Shown here: positions 33,712 to 41,644 of the stretch, piece by piece
How positions within the stretch are numbered: the stretch's first letter is position 1
Layout of the letters: every line of letters begins with the position of its first letter
Origin: Mycobacterium sp. Aquia_216
GTDB lineage: Bacteria > Actinomycetota > Actinomycetes > Mycobacteriales > Mycobacteriaceae
Length of the DNA: 64,000 nt
Direction: 5' to 3'
Assembly (NCBI RefSeq): GCF_026723865.1
Contig: NZ_CP113529.1
Span: forward strand, 4,092,001-4,156,000
Position numbers and translations under genes: made by a program
Notes under the pieces: model-generated
What the model was told of the DNA's origin: nothing
What the model saw: only the letters and a program-made list of their open reading frames with translations
Databases searched by the model: none

Positions 33712-34452
33712 ATGGAAGCGAGAGTCCACCGAGTCCTCATTTGGAGCGGACCGGCCATGATCGCGGTGTGGCTCGGAGCGTTCCTGTTCATCGCGGGGTT
33801 CATACCTCCCTCGCGTCCCAGCGCCAGCGCAGCAGAAATCGTGCGCCTCTACGCAGATCACTCGATCGCGATTAAGCTCGGCATGGTCATATCCATGGCA
33901 GGTTCGGCTCTGCTGGTGCCGTGGGCCATAGCGATCTCGGGCCAAATCAGACGCATCGACGGTGCGAAGGCGCTGGCCGATGTGCAGATGGTTTCGTGCG
34001 CATTGCTGTCGCTGGAGTTCATCACGCCGATCGGCGTGTGGATGGCAGTAAGCTTCCGGTACGACGACCGCGCACCCGACGTGACCCGCGCGCTCCATGA
34101 CCTTGGCTGGATTCTCTTCATGACCGTCATCTGGTCGCTCTGGGTGCAACTACTCGCGATAGCCGCCGCGATCCTGATCGATCGCCGTAGCGAGCCGGTG
34201 CTGCCGCGATGGCTCGGATACCTCAGCCTGTGGGTGGCGATGCTGATCATCCCGGCCGGGCTGGTGTTGTTCTTCAAGCACGGACCGTTCGCATGGAACG
34301 GAGTGGTCGGCTTGTACATCCCGCTCACGGCGTTCGTCATCTGGGTCATGTCGATGACAATCACCATCCACCAGAAACTCTCCCGCGAGATCGGTGCCGG
34401 CACCCGAGCCGACGAGCCACTATTGGCTACGGCACAGCCACATCGTCAATGA
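33712..34452 (+). CDS. Six-helix membrane protein, family A paralogue 2
   Basis: A 246-residue paralogue of the protein at 32014. It shares GFIPPSRPSASAAEIVRLY and LPRWLGYLSLW - PAGLVLFFKHGPFAWNGV. SD AGGAGG is 7 nt before ATG 33712. It closes the operon 50 bp after the COX4-like gene and overlaps the convergent SDR by 7 bp. No function is recognised. Confidence 0.84.
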   Translation: MEARVHRVLIWSGPAMIAVWLGAFLFIAGFIPPSRPSASAAEIVRLYADHSIAIKLGMVISMAGSALLVPWAIAISGQIRRIDGAKALADVQMVSCALLSLEFITPIGVWMAVSFRYDDRAPDVTRALHDLGWILFMTVIWSLWVQLLAIAAAILIDRRSEPVLPRWLGYLSLWVAMLIIPAGLVLFFKHGPFAWNGVVGLYIPLTAFVIWVMSMTITIHQKLSREIGAGTRADEPLLATAQPHRQ

Positions 34453-35240
34453 CCCGAGGTGCCACCGTCGACGGCGATCGTGGAGCCGGTGATGTAACTG
34501 GACGCCGGGCTGGCTAAAAACACCACCACAGCGTCGATCTCGCGCTGAGTGGCGACGCGCCCCAGCGAGCACCCGGCCAGGAAACGGCCCAAGGTTTCCT
34601 GCGACATCTCGCTGGTCATGTCGGTCTCGACGAATCCCGGCGCGATGGCATTGACCCGAATGCCTTTTCGGGCGGCCCACTGGTTGGACAAGTCTCTGGT
34701 CAAACCGATCAGTCCGGCTTTGCTGGCGGCGTAAGCCGCTTGCGGCAGCTCAGATTTGACCAGTCCGAGCAAGCTGGAGACGTTGATGATGCTCGACCCG
34801 CGGCCCATGGCGCCAGCGCAGGCCTGCGCGACCCAATAGGCGCCGAACAGGTTCACTTCAACCACCGACGCGAAATCCTCGGGTCGTTCCCGCGATGCGG
34901 GTGTCACTTGAGAAATGCCGGCGTTGTTCACCAGCACGTCGACCCGGCCGAAGTGGTCGACCGCCGCCTCCACCAGCGCTGCGCAATCCTTCGGACGTGT
35001 GACATCGGTAGGCACCGCTAGGCATTCACGCCCTACCGCGCGGACACTGTCCGCGGTGGCCTCCAACCGCCCCACCCGGCGACCGGCAATCACCACGTCG
35101 GCGCCCGCCTCGGCCAGAGCGCGAGCGAAGCCGGCGCCCAGACCGCTGCCCGCTCCGGTCACGACTGCCACGCGTCCCGTAATGGCGAACAGGTCCAGAA
35201 CTCCGTCGATCGTCGACACCGCCGCGTTCCCACTTTCCAC
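34446..35240 (-). CDS. SDR-family oxidoreductase
   Basis: A complete classical SDR of about 264 residues. It has VVTGAGSGLGAGFARALAEA, VDVLVNNAGISQV, the Ser in NVSSLLGL, Y-x-x-x-K in AAYAASKAGLIG, and YITGSTIAVDGGTSG at the end. The open frame extends to a TTG at 35282 inside the next gene; GTG 35240 or GTG 35219 are likelier starts, but ribosome sites are weak. It probably shares a transcript with the SDR and Rieske genes upstream. Confidence 0.85.
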   Translation of the reverse strand: MESGNAAVSTIDGVLDLFAITGRVAVVTGAGSGLGAGFARALAEAGADVVIAGRRVGRLEATADSVRAVGRECLAVPTDVTRPKDCAALVEAAVDHFGRVDVLVNNAGISQVTPASRERPEDFASVVEVNLFGAYWVAQACAGAMGRGSSIINVSSLLGLVKSELPQAAYAASKAGLIGLTRDLSNQWAARKGIRVNAIAPGFVETDMTSEMSQETLGRFLAGCSLGRVATQREIDAVVVFLASPASSYITGSTIAVDGGTSGH

Positions 35241-35253
35241 TAATCGCCGGCGT

Positions 35254-35829
35254 TCAGAAGACGCTGTAGCCGCCGTCGACAACCACTTCGTTACCGGTAT
35301 GGTAGGTCAGTCCGCTGTGGGCCAGAAACGGTGCAATATCGAGGTCATCCTCGTCGGTCGCCCAGCGGCGCAACGGAATTCGTGCGGTAGCGGCTTTCAT
35401 GAACTTTGGATCGGCACGCAGGAACTCATTCATTGCGGTGATCGTCCATCCCGGGACCAGGATGTTCACTCGGATTCCGTAGCGGGCCAGTTCCACAGCG
35501 AGGGTGCGGCCCAGGCCGACCAAGCCGCTCTTGGTGACGGCATAGGCCGCCTGACGAGCGGCGCCGTAGCGCGACACCATGGACGACACCACCACGATGG
35601 AACCACTCCCCCGTTCGATCATGTGCCGAGCGGCGGCGCGCGTGGTGAGGAAGCTCCGGTTGCGGTCGTCGTTTCGCGCCCAGATCGCTACCGTGGCCCC
35701 AGCGCGCCCGACACCGCGAGCCAGCGCGACACCGATACCGGCATTGCCACCGGTGACCACCACTGTCGTGCCGCTCAGATCGTAGGCGCCCGGTGAAGGG
35801 TTCTGGCCGTGCGACTGCTCAGTACTCAC
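35254..35829 (-). CDS. Internally shortened SDR (core missing)
   Basis: Only 191 residues, compared with about 250 for the family. VVVTGGNAGIGVALARGVGR and beta-2 (VAIWARN) run straight into DDRNRSFLTTRAAARHMIER. That skips beta-3, beta-4 and the N-N-A-G motif, about 65 residues. Downstream parts (Ser in VVSSMVS, Y-x-x-x-K in AYAVTKSG, GNEVVVDGGY) are intact and the frame is kept. It probably cannot bind NAD(P) normally. Its GTG start overlaps the Rieske stop (GTGA). Confidence 0.75.
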   Translation of the reverse strand: MSTEQSHGQNPSPGAYDLSGTTVVVTGGNAGIGVALARGVGRAGATVAIWARNDDRNRSFLTTRAAARHMIERGSGSIVVVSSMVSRYGAARQAAYAVTKSGLVGLGRTLAVELARYGIRVNILVPGWTITAMNEFLRADPKFMKAATARIPLRRWATDEDDLDIAPFLAHSGLTYHTGNEVVVDGGYSVF

Positions 35830-36836
35830 GTCGTCAGCTTGTGCAACTCTCGGCGAAATATATGGTTCACCAATTCATTTCGCCCCAACAGCATCGGTCC
35901 CGCGTTCGCACTTTCCATAGCCTCCTGCGATCCCCGCAGCAGCGGAAAATCCTCGTCATAGAGCACCGCCTGCAGGATGTCCCAATTCTTCTCCGAAAGC
36001 CGCTGCCACTTCGCCTCATCCATCCCGGTGTCCTCGACGGTGGGCACCAATAGTCGCATCTCCATTCGGCAACGGCCCGCTTCGGTGGGACGGGGGCGAA
36101 ACGTCAACAACTCGAAGTGCGTGGTCTGGCGTAGCAAGGTGCTGTTGGGCAACAGAAGATGCCCCTCGATGACGTGCTTGGCCAGCAGGCCGTATGCCGG
36201 CTCGTCGACCAACACGCGGTCGATCGACTTACGCGGCGTCGTCATGCGGACGTGACGGCCGTAGTCCTCGACGCTCTGCACGTTGGTGTACACATGCTTT
36301 CCCGCTGAATTCGGGTGCGCGTAGTGGATGTGGTAGTTGTCAATAAACGTGTCCTGCATGATCTTCCAGTTGACCGGCTCGTCGTAAGCGGCGCTGCGGA
36401 AGGTGATGAGCCGATCCAGCCGGTAGTCGGCCAGCATCTCGTCGACAGCCTCACCCAGCCAATCGGCGACGTCGATCGAGGCGATAGCCTCGTCCACCAT
36501 CCATACCAACCCGTGGCGCTCCTGGGTGGGCAGCTCGATCAGCCCGTGTTCGGCGCGGTCAACCTCGCCGAAGGTGTTGCCACGCGTCACCGCGCGCAGC
36601 GAACCGTCCGGATTGTATGACCAGCGATGATATCCGCAGGAGAACAGCCGACAGCTGCCGCGCTCCCGCTCCTCCAGCAGCGCACCGCGGTGGCGACAGT
36701 GGTTCACGAACGATTTCACGCTGCCGTCTCGTTGACGAACCACGATGACCTCGCTATGCGTCCCTGTGACGCCGTCAAAGCCTGTGCCATCGCCGCGTCC
36801 TCCTCGCGATCCGCCGCGCAACGCCCATAAATCCAA
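35826..36836 (-). CDS. Rieske oxygenase, N-terminally truncated paralogue
   Basis: A close relative of the Rieske oxygenase at 24862. The cluster ligands (NHCRHRGALLE, SCGYHRWSYNPDG) and iron ligands (DNYHIHYAHPNS) are all kept. It lacks about 50 N-terminal residues. Homology begins at IVVRQ (residue 31 here, about 81 in the paralogue); the first 20 residues are a Gly/Arg-rich run that looks like readthrough of former promoter or shifted sequence. The only early start is TTG 36836, directly against the motif 2 operator. Function is doubtful. Confidence 0.75.
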   Translation of the reverse strand: MDLWALRGGSRGGRGDGTGFDGVTGTHSEVIVVRQRDGSVKSFVNHCRHRGALLEERERGSCRLFSCGYHRWSYNPDGSLRAVTRGNTFGEVDRAEHGLIELPTQERHGLVWMVDEAIASIDVADWLGEAVDEMLADYRLDRLITFRSAAYDEPVNWKIMQDTFIDNYHIHYAHPNSAGKHVYTNVQSVEDYGRHVRMTTPRKSIDRVLVDEPAYGLLAKHVIEGHLLLPNSTLLRQTTHFELLTFRPRPTEAGRCRMEMRLLVPTVEDTGMDEAKWQRLSEKNWDILQAVLYDEDFPLLRGSQEAMESANAGPMLLGRNELVNHIFRRELHKLTT

Positions 36837-36857
36837 TTACCTATATGCACTAGGTTT
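36837..36857. promoter_or_regulatory. Operator motif 2, site b
   Basis: ACCTATATGCACTAGGT with 5-bp arms. It directly abuts the first possible start of the truncated Rieske gene on the minus strand. Confidence 0.55.
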
Positions 36858-36971
36858 ACACCATGCGCGAGAGCAACGGAAGGAACTCGACGTCTTCACG
36901 CGCTGAGCGAGGTGTACACCAGGGTCGCACTGATAGTGGCGAACACGAAGTTACGGCCACCTGGGTGACGC

Positions 36972-37002
36972 TTGACACATTTTACCTACGTACATAAGTT
37001 AA
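36972..37002 (+). promoter_or_regulatory. Promoter plus operator motif 2, site c
   Basis: TTGACA (36972-36977) and TAAGTT (36995-37000) with a 17-bp spacer. ACCTACGTACATAAGTT of motif 2 overlaps the spacer and -10. It is almost the same promoter as at 22543 and lies about 120 bp before the truncated P450. Confidence 0.65.
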
Positions 37003-37122
37003 TTGCGTTGGCCGCCTCCGGGCGGCGCTCGGCCACGTTCAAAGAGTGTGGACGATTCTGTCACTCAGTAGCGCAGCGCGATGCTCAGGACAACAATCGA
37101 AATGGCAGGAGCGAGTTGGGTT

Positions 37123-38232
37123 ATGAACACCATCGAAGCAGTCCCCGCGGATCTGGTTGTCGATTTCGATGTGTACGACCCCACCCTGGCCGCGCCCGAA
37201 GACGTGTTCAACCAGCGAATTGAGGAGGTGGCCGGCGTCGGTCCGGTCGTCTACTCCCCTTTGTATGGCGGACATTGGATCGTCACCCGGTACCAGGAGA
37301 TCACTGAGGTGCTACGCGACCCAGCCCGATTCTCCAGCTACCCGAACAACTTGATACCGCACGGGTTTGGCAAGTTCATTCCCCTCGAGGACGACCCACC
37401 AACGCACACCGTTTACCGGCGTGCGCTGCAACCGCTTTTCAATTCGCACCGGATGAACGCGATGGAACCGCAAATTCGCGCCATCGTGACCGAGTTGATC
37501 GACGGACTCGCCGCCCGCGGGTCGGCGGAGTTCATTTCCGAATTCGCTCACGAGTTGCCTGCACGCGTATTCCTGGCATTGATGGGCTGGCCGCTGGCGG
37601 ACGCGCCTATGTTCACCGAAGCCACCGGCACCACGCTGCATGGCATCCCTGGCGCCAGCGAGGAAGAGTCCATCGCCGCCCGGGCCGAAGCGGCGGACAG
37701 AATGATGGCCTACTTCGCCGCAATAGTCGCCGACCGGCGCAGTGGAAGTGCGGACGCGTCGGACGTGACGGCATCGATCATTAACAGCGACATCGTAATT
37801 GATACTCAGCCACGGCCACTCACCGATGACGAGTTGTGCAACGTTTTCATGCTGCTACTCATCGCCGGTTTGCACACCACTCAGGGGTCGTTGGCGTGGG
37901 GCCTCATGCACCTCGGCGCCCACCGCGAGCAGCGGGACGCGCTGGTCCAAGACCCCAGTCTGATCCCCGCGGCCGTGGAGGAAGTACTACGCATGGAGGC
38001 CGCAGTATCCGCGGGACGCAGCGTGGTCCACGACACCGAACTGGGCGGTGTGCACCCACGGGCCGGTGATCAGCTGCTGGTGGTGCTCGCCGCGGCCAAC
38101 CGCGACGAGCGGGAGTTCGACAACCCGGACGTCGAGCCCGATCCCGATCGGCCGTCGGTATCGAACACCGCGCAGGTGCGTGGCGTATTGGAGTTGCACA
38201 TTCGCTTCACCCCTGAGGTGCCTGCAGCGTAA
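37123..38232 (+). pseudogene. Cytochrome P450 paralogue lacking the heme-binding loop
   Basis: An open frame of 369 residues, closely related to the P450 at 23624: both have DFDVYDP, SSYPNNL, GKFIPLE and AEFISEFAHELPAR. It keeps the K-helix (EEVLRME) and the unusual I-helix IAGLHTTQGS. After AAANRDEREFDNPD it jumps straight to VEPDPDRPSVSNTAQVRG. The paralogue has about 46 more residues there, including FGAGVHRCLG. The cysteine that holds heme is therefore gone, although the frame continues to a normal end. It cannot be a working P450, but might fold as a regulatory or binding protein. Start 37123 is tentative. Confidence 0.85.
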
Positions 38233-38346
38233 TCGGCTCCTGCGATCCAATTCCATTTCGCTACAGGGAATTCGAGCCGATTACGCGTGCGGGTTGCGAG
38301 CCCTCAGTACTTAAGAAAATTCGTAGAGAGCGGCGAAAGGGCCCGT

Positions 38347-39801
38347 ATGCACGTGCATGAGGAGTTATTCATAGGCGGCGAGTGGTGCAAACCCGCGTCG
38401 AAGGCGCGGATCAGGGTGGTGTGCCCGTCCACCGAAGAGACCATCGGACAGGTGCCCGAGGCCGGCGCCGAGGACGTCGATGTGGCGGTACGAGCCGCCC
38501 GCAGCGCTTTCGACCGGGGAGCCTGGTGGGCTATGAATGTGTCCGAACGCGTCGACGTGCTCGAGCGCGCTCTGCAACTGCTCGGGTCGCGAATCGATGA
38601 GATCGCCACGCTGGTGACCGCGCAGATGGGTCTTCCGACCAGCATTGCCGGCATTCAGATCCCCGGTGCGCTGGAGACCGGACGCTACTTTCTCCATGTC
38701 GCGCAGGACGATTCGGTCAGCGAACTGCGACGAACACAGCTGGGGGCCGCAGCGGTCGTCAAGGAGCCGGTGGGTGTGGTCGCGTCCATCGCGCCGTGGA
38801 ACGGTCCCTTCAACATGGCGATCTCCAAGATCATCCCCGCCCTGGTCACGGGCTGCAGCGTCGTCTACAAGCCAGCCCCGGAGACCCCGCTCGACGCTTT
38901 CTTTATCGCCGAGGCTCTCAGCCAAGCGGGCCTGCCGGCGGGGATATTCAACCTGATCACCGGCGGCCGGGAATCCGGTGCGGCGCTGGTGAATCACCGC
39001 GGGATCGACAAGGTCAGCTTCACCGGGTCCACCGCCGCCGGCCGCGAGATCGGACGACAGTGTGGCGGAAGCTTCAAGCGTCTGCAGCTCGAACTGGGCG
39101 GCAAATCAGCGGCAATCGTTCTCGACGACGCCGACATCGCGACGACCATGGCGGGGCTGGCGATGGGCTGCTTTTTCAATACCGGTCAGGTGTGTGCGGC
39201 CTACAGTCGCGTGCTCCTACCGGCAAGTCGTCACGACGAATTCACCGCGGCCCTGGTAGCCACCGCCGAATCGTTCACGGTGGGCGATCCGTTCGACGCC
39301 GCCACGACGATGGGCCCGCTGGTTTCGGCGCGTCAGCGCGAACGGGTGCTGAACTACGTCGATGCCGGCAAGCAGGAAGGGGCCGTAATCGCCACCGGCG
39401 GCGGGATTCCCCCGGGCCTGGACAAGGGTTTCTACGTCCAGCCCACCGTCTTCACCGGCGCCGACAATTCGATGCGGATCTGCCGTGAAGAAATCTTTGG
39501 GCCAGTGGTGTCGGTATTGCGCTACGAAACTGTCGATCAGGCGATCGCGATAGCTAACGACTCCGATTACGGGCTGCACGGCGCCGTGTTCACCACGGAC
39601 CCACGCCGGGCCGCCGAGGTCGCGCGCCGCGTGCACACGGGCACTTTCAGCGTCAATGCGTTTGTCTACAACACCGAGGCACCATTCGGCGGAGTGAAGA
39701 ACTCCGGCATCGGCCGCGACACCGGCCCCGAAGCAGTGCAGGCCTATTACGAGTTGAAGACCATCAACCTTGATGCTCCGACCGCGGCCATTTTCAGCTG
39801 A
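38347..39801 (+). CDS. Aldehyde dehydrogenase
   Basis: A complete 484-residue ALDH. It has GVVASIAPWNGPFNMAISKI, SFTGSTAAGREI, the catalytic Glu region LELGGKSAAIVLDDADI and Cys in FFNTGQVCAAYSR. ATG 38347 follows GAAAGGG; an earlier in-frame ATG at 38287 lacks such a site. It lies 114 bp after the heme-less P450 and probably uses the same promoter, so the operon may be kept for this gene. Confidence 0.92.
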   Translation: MHVHEELFIGGEWCKPASKARIRVVCPSTEETIGQVPEAGAEDVDVAVRAARSAFDRGAWWAMNVSERVDVLERALQLLGSRIDEIATLVTAQMGLPTSIAGIQIPGALETGRYFLHVAQDDSVSELRRTQLGAAAVVKEPVGVVASIAPWNGPFNMAISKIIPALVTGCSVVYKPAPETPLDAFFIAEALSQAGLPAGIFNLITGGRESGAALVNHRGIDKVSFTGSTAAGREIGRQCGGSFKRLQLELGGKSAAIVLDDADIATTMAGLAMGCFFNTGQVCAAYSRVLLPASRHDEFTAALVATAESFTVGDPFDAATTMGPLVSARQRERVLNYVDAGKQEGAVIATGGGIPPGLDKGFYVQPTVFTGADNSMRICREEIFGPVVSVLRYETVDQAIAIANDSDYGLHGAVFTTDPRRAAEVARRVHTGTFSVNAFVYNTEAPFGGVKNSGIGRDTGPEAVQAYYELKTINLDAPTAAIFS

Positions 39802-39839
39802 GAGAGCGTGTGCTGCGAGCGAGACGAAAGCAAAAGTCG

Positions 39840-40535
39840 TCAGCGCTTCTTAGCGACAATCGGCCCGCTCACCGTATAAGTCGTTGTCCGCCATAGGATC
39901 TCCGAAAGTGCCATGGCGACAGTCTCCGCCGAGGTGTCATCGACGGCAAGCTGATGGCAACACCGCTCGAACATCCAAGTCATCGCTGCGGCAACAGCAT
40001 CCGGATCGGCCGGAGCGTCAGGACTGCCCTTCCAGCGTTCCCTCAGGTATCCAGCTGTTTGGCTAGTAATCTCCCCGACGGCCGCGCGCCACACCTCCCG
40101 CATTCCCGGGTCATGCTCGGCCAACTCGATGATCGCCGCGAGTACCTGACGGTTCATGCGCCACTGCCGAACAATCCTGCGCATCAAGTCGTCGAGCGTC
40201 TTTCGGGTCATATGCGGGTCGCGGAGCGCGTCACCGGAGACCTCCTCGCGCCAGGCAAGGGACTGCTGTGCGAGCCGACTAATGACGGCGTGTTTGTCCG
40301 TGAAGCAGGCGTAGAAGGTCGCTCTTGCGACCCGCGCCTCGGCCAGGATGCGTTCGACGCTCAAGTGTGCGACCGGTTCGCCGCTCGCGAGGAGTCGTCG
40401 GGTTGCCGCGAGGATCTCATTCGCCGAGGCCTCACGTCGCCGTCGGCCGACCGCCGCTTGGGCGCTCTCCGTTCGCGCCCCCTGCCGTGGAACCGACGCG
40501 TGATCGCCAATGCGGCGAGATAACTCGTTCGGCAC
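39840..40535 (-). CDS. TetR/AcrR-family regulator
   Basis: A 231-residue TetR. The DNA-binding part is VAHLSVERILAEARVARATF - YACFTDKHAVI, preceded by a 40-residue basic arm. The C-terminal half has the tetracyclin-type helices seen in mycobacterial regulators of this group. GTG start at 40535. It is divergent from a family A membrane gene with a perfect 25-bp palindrome between them, so it should control that gene. Confidence 0.87.
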   Translation of the reverse strand: MPNELSRRIGDHASVPRQGARTESAQAAVGRRRREASANEILAATRRLLASGEPVAHLSVERILAEARVARATFYACFTDKHAVISRLAQQSLAWREEVSGDALRDPHMTRKTLDDLMRRIVRQWRMNRQVLAAIIELAEHDPGMREVWRAAVGEITSQTAGYLRERWKGSPDAPADPDAVAAAMTWMFERCCHQLAVDDTSAETVAMALSEILWRTTTYTVSGPIVAKKR

Positions 40536-40567
40536 CTGGACAGCGTACCCGAGTCAGACATACTGTA

Positions 40568-40592
40568 TGAGTTGAACAATATGTTCAACTCA
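40568..40592. promoter_or_regulatory. Perfect 25-bp palindrome (TetR-type operator)
   Basis: Arms TGAGTTGAACA and TGTTCAACTCA around ATA. It lies 33 bp upstream of the TetR start and 45 bp before the membrane gene. Confidence 0.78.
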
Positions 40593-40636
40593 ACATTGGC
40601 GCCAGCCACATTTGTGCGATCAAGGAGGACCGCAAC

Positions 40637-41395
40637 ATGACAACGGACCACGAAATCGGCACCGATCCAGTAATCCGTCATCGGCCCGGCACTGGTCCAG
40701 CCCTGAATCGCACGGCGAGATTGGCATGCGCCTGGAGCGGTATCGCCTGCACCGTCCTGTTCGCCATCGGGTTCGTAGCCTTCGCACGATTCCTGCCGTT
40801 TCCCAGCCCGGGCCTGTCCGCGGAGCAGGTTGTCGCCAATCTGGCAGCGAACAAGATCGGCATACGCATCGGCGTCATTTTCATGATCATCGGCTTCGGC
40901 TTGTTCGCAACCTTCGTGACCGGCGTAGCGCTGGAGCTGCGGCCCACCGACGGCCGTTACCCCGCGCTGACCTACGTTCAACTGGTATGCGGCGGCGCGA
41001 GCGCGGCAATCCTCGCGCTCAGTCCGATGTTCTTCGGGATCATGGTCTATCGCGTAGGCGAGATCCCCGCCTTTGTCACCCAGGCGCTCTATGACATCGC
41101 GTGGTTCTGCTTTGTGATGCCCTACCCGGTGTTCAGCCTGCTGCTGTTGGCGCAGGGCGGCGCGATCTTGCGCGATACCGCCACTCCCGCAGTGTTTCCG
41201 CGCTGGGCGGGCTTCCTATGCCTCGCGACGGCGGCGGCGCTGATACCTACTGGGTTCATCATCTTCTTCAAGGACGGCCCGCTCGCCTGGAGCGGCATAA
41301 TCGGCCTCGGCATCCCGATGATCTACTTCTTCTCGTGGATCATGACCCTTTCCTATTACCTGATCCGCCACGTCAGCCGGGAGACCCGACGGTGA
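40637..41395 (+). CDS. Six-helix membrane protein, family A paralogue 3
   Basis: A 252-residue member of the family seen at 32014 and 33712, with a 25-residue hydrophilic N-terminus. Shared marks are RFLPFPSPGLSAEQVVANL and FPRWAGFLCLA - PTGFIIFFKDGPLAWSGI. SD AAGGAGG precedes the ATG. It stands alone, divergent from its TetR. Function unknown. Confidence 0.84.
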   Translation: MTTDHEIGTDPVIRHRPGTGPALNRTARLACAWSGIACTVLFAIGFVAFARFLPFPSPGLSAEQVVANLAANKIGIRIGVIFMIIGFGLFATFVTGVALELRPTDGRYPALTYVQLVCGGASAAILALSPMFFGIMVYRVGEIPAFVTQALYDIAWFCFVMPYPVFSLLLLAQGGAILRDTATPAVFPRWAGFLCLATAAALIPTGFIIFFKDGPLAWSGIIGLGIPMIYFFSWIMTLSYYLIRHVSRETRR

Positions 41396-41540
41396 GCGCT
41401 TCTCACGGGGCATCGGCGCCGAGAACCGGAAGCATTGACAGCGAGCATCTTTGAGCTGATCGTTGCACAGCCGGACCGGTTACCAGAGGAGTCGTTTGAT
41501 TCCCGAGCCGACGGGTTGCGCGGCTTTGCCTCCAACGGTT

Positions 41541-41561
41541 AAACCTATTAGCATTAGGCAA
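41541..41561. promoter_or_regulatory. Operator motif 2, site d
   Basis: AAACCT-N9-AGGCAA with core ACCTATTAGCATTAGGC. It lies 83 bp before the fused CoA-transferase. A matching -35 box is not clear. Confidence 0.5.
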
Positions 41562-41644
41562 ATCCTTCAGACGGGCACCCTCCAGCCACACGCGGTGGGC
41601 TGAAGCTGTCTGGCAGCCCGCGGCTCAATACAAGGGAAAGGCAC

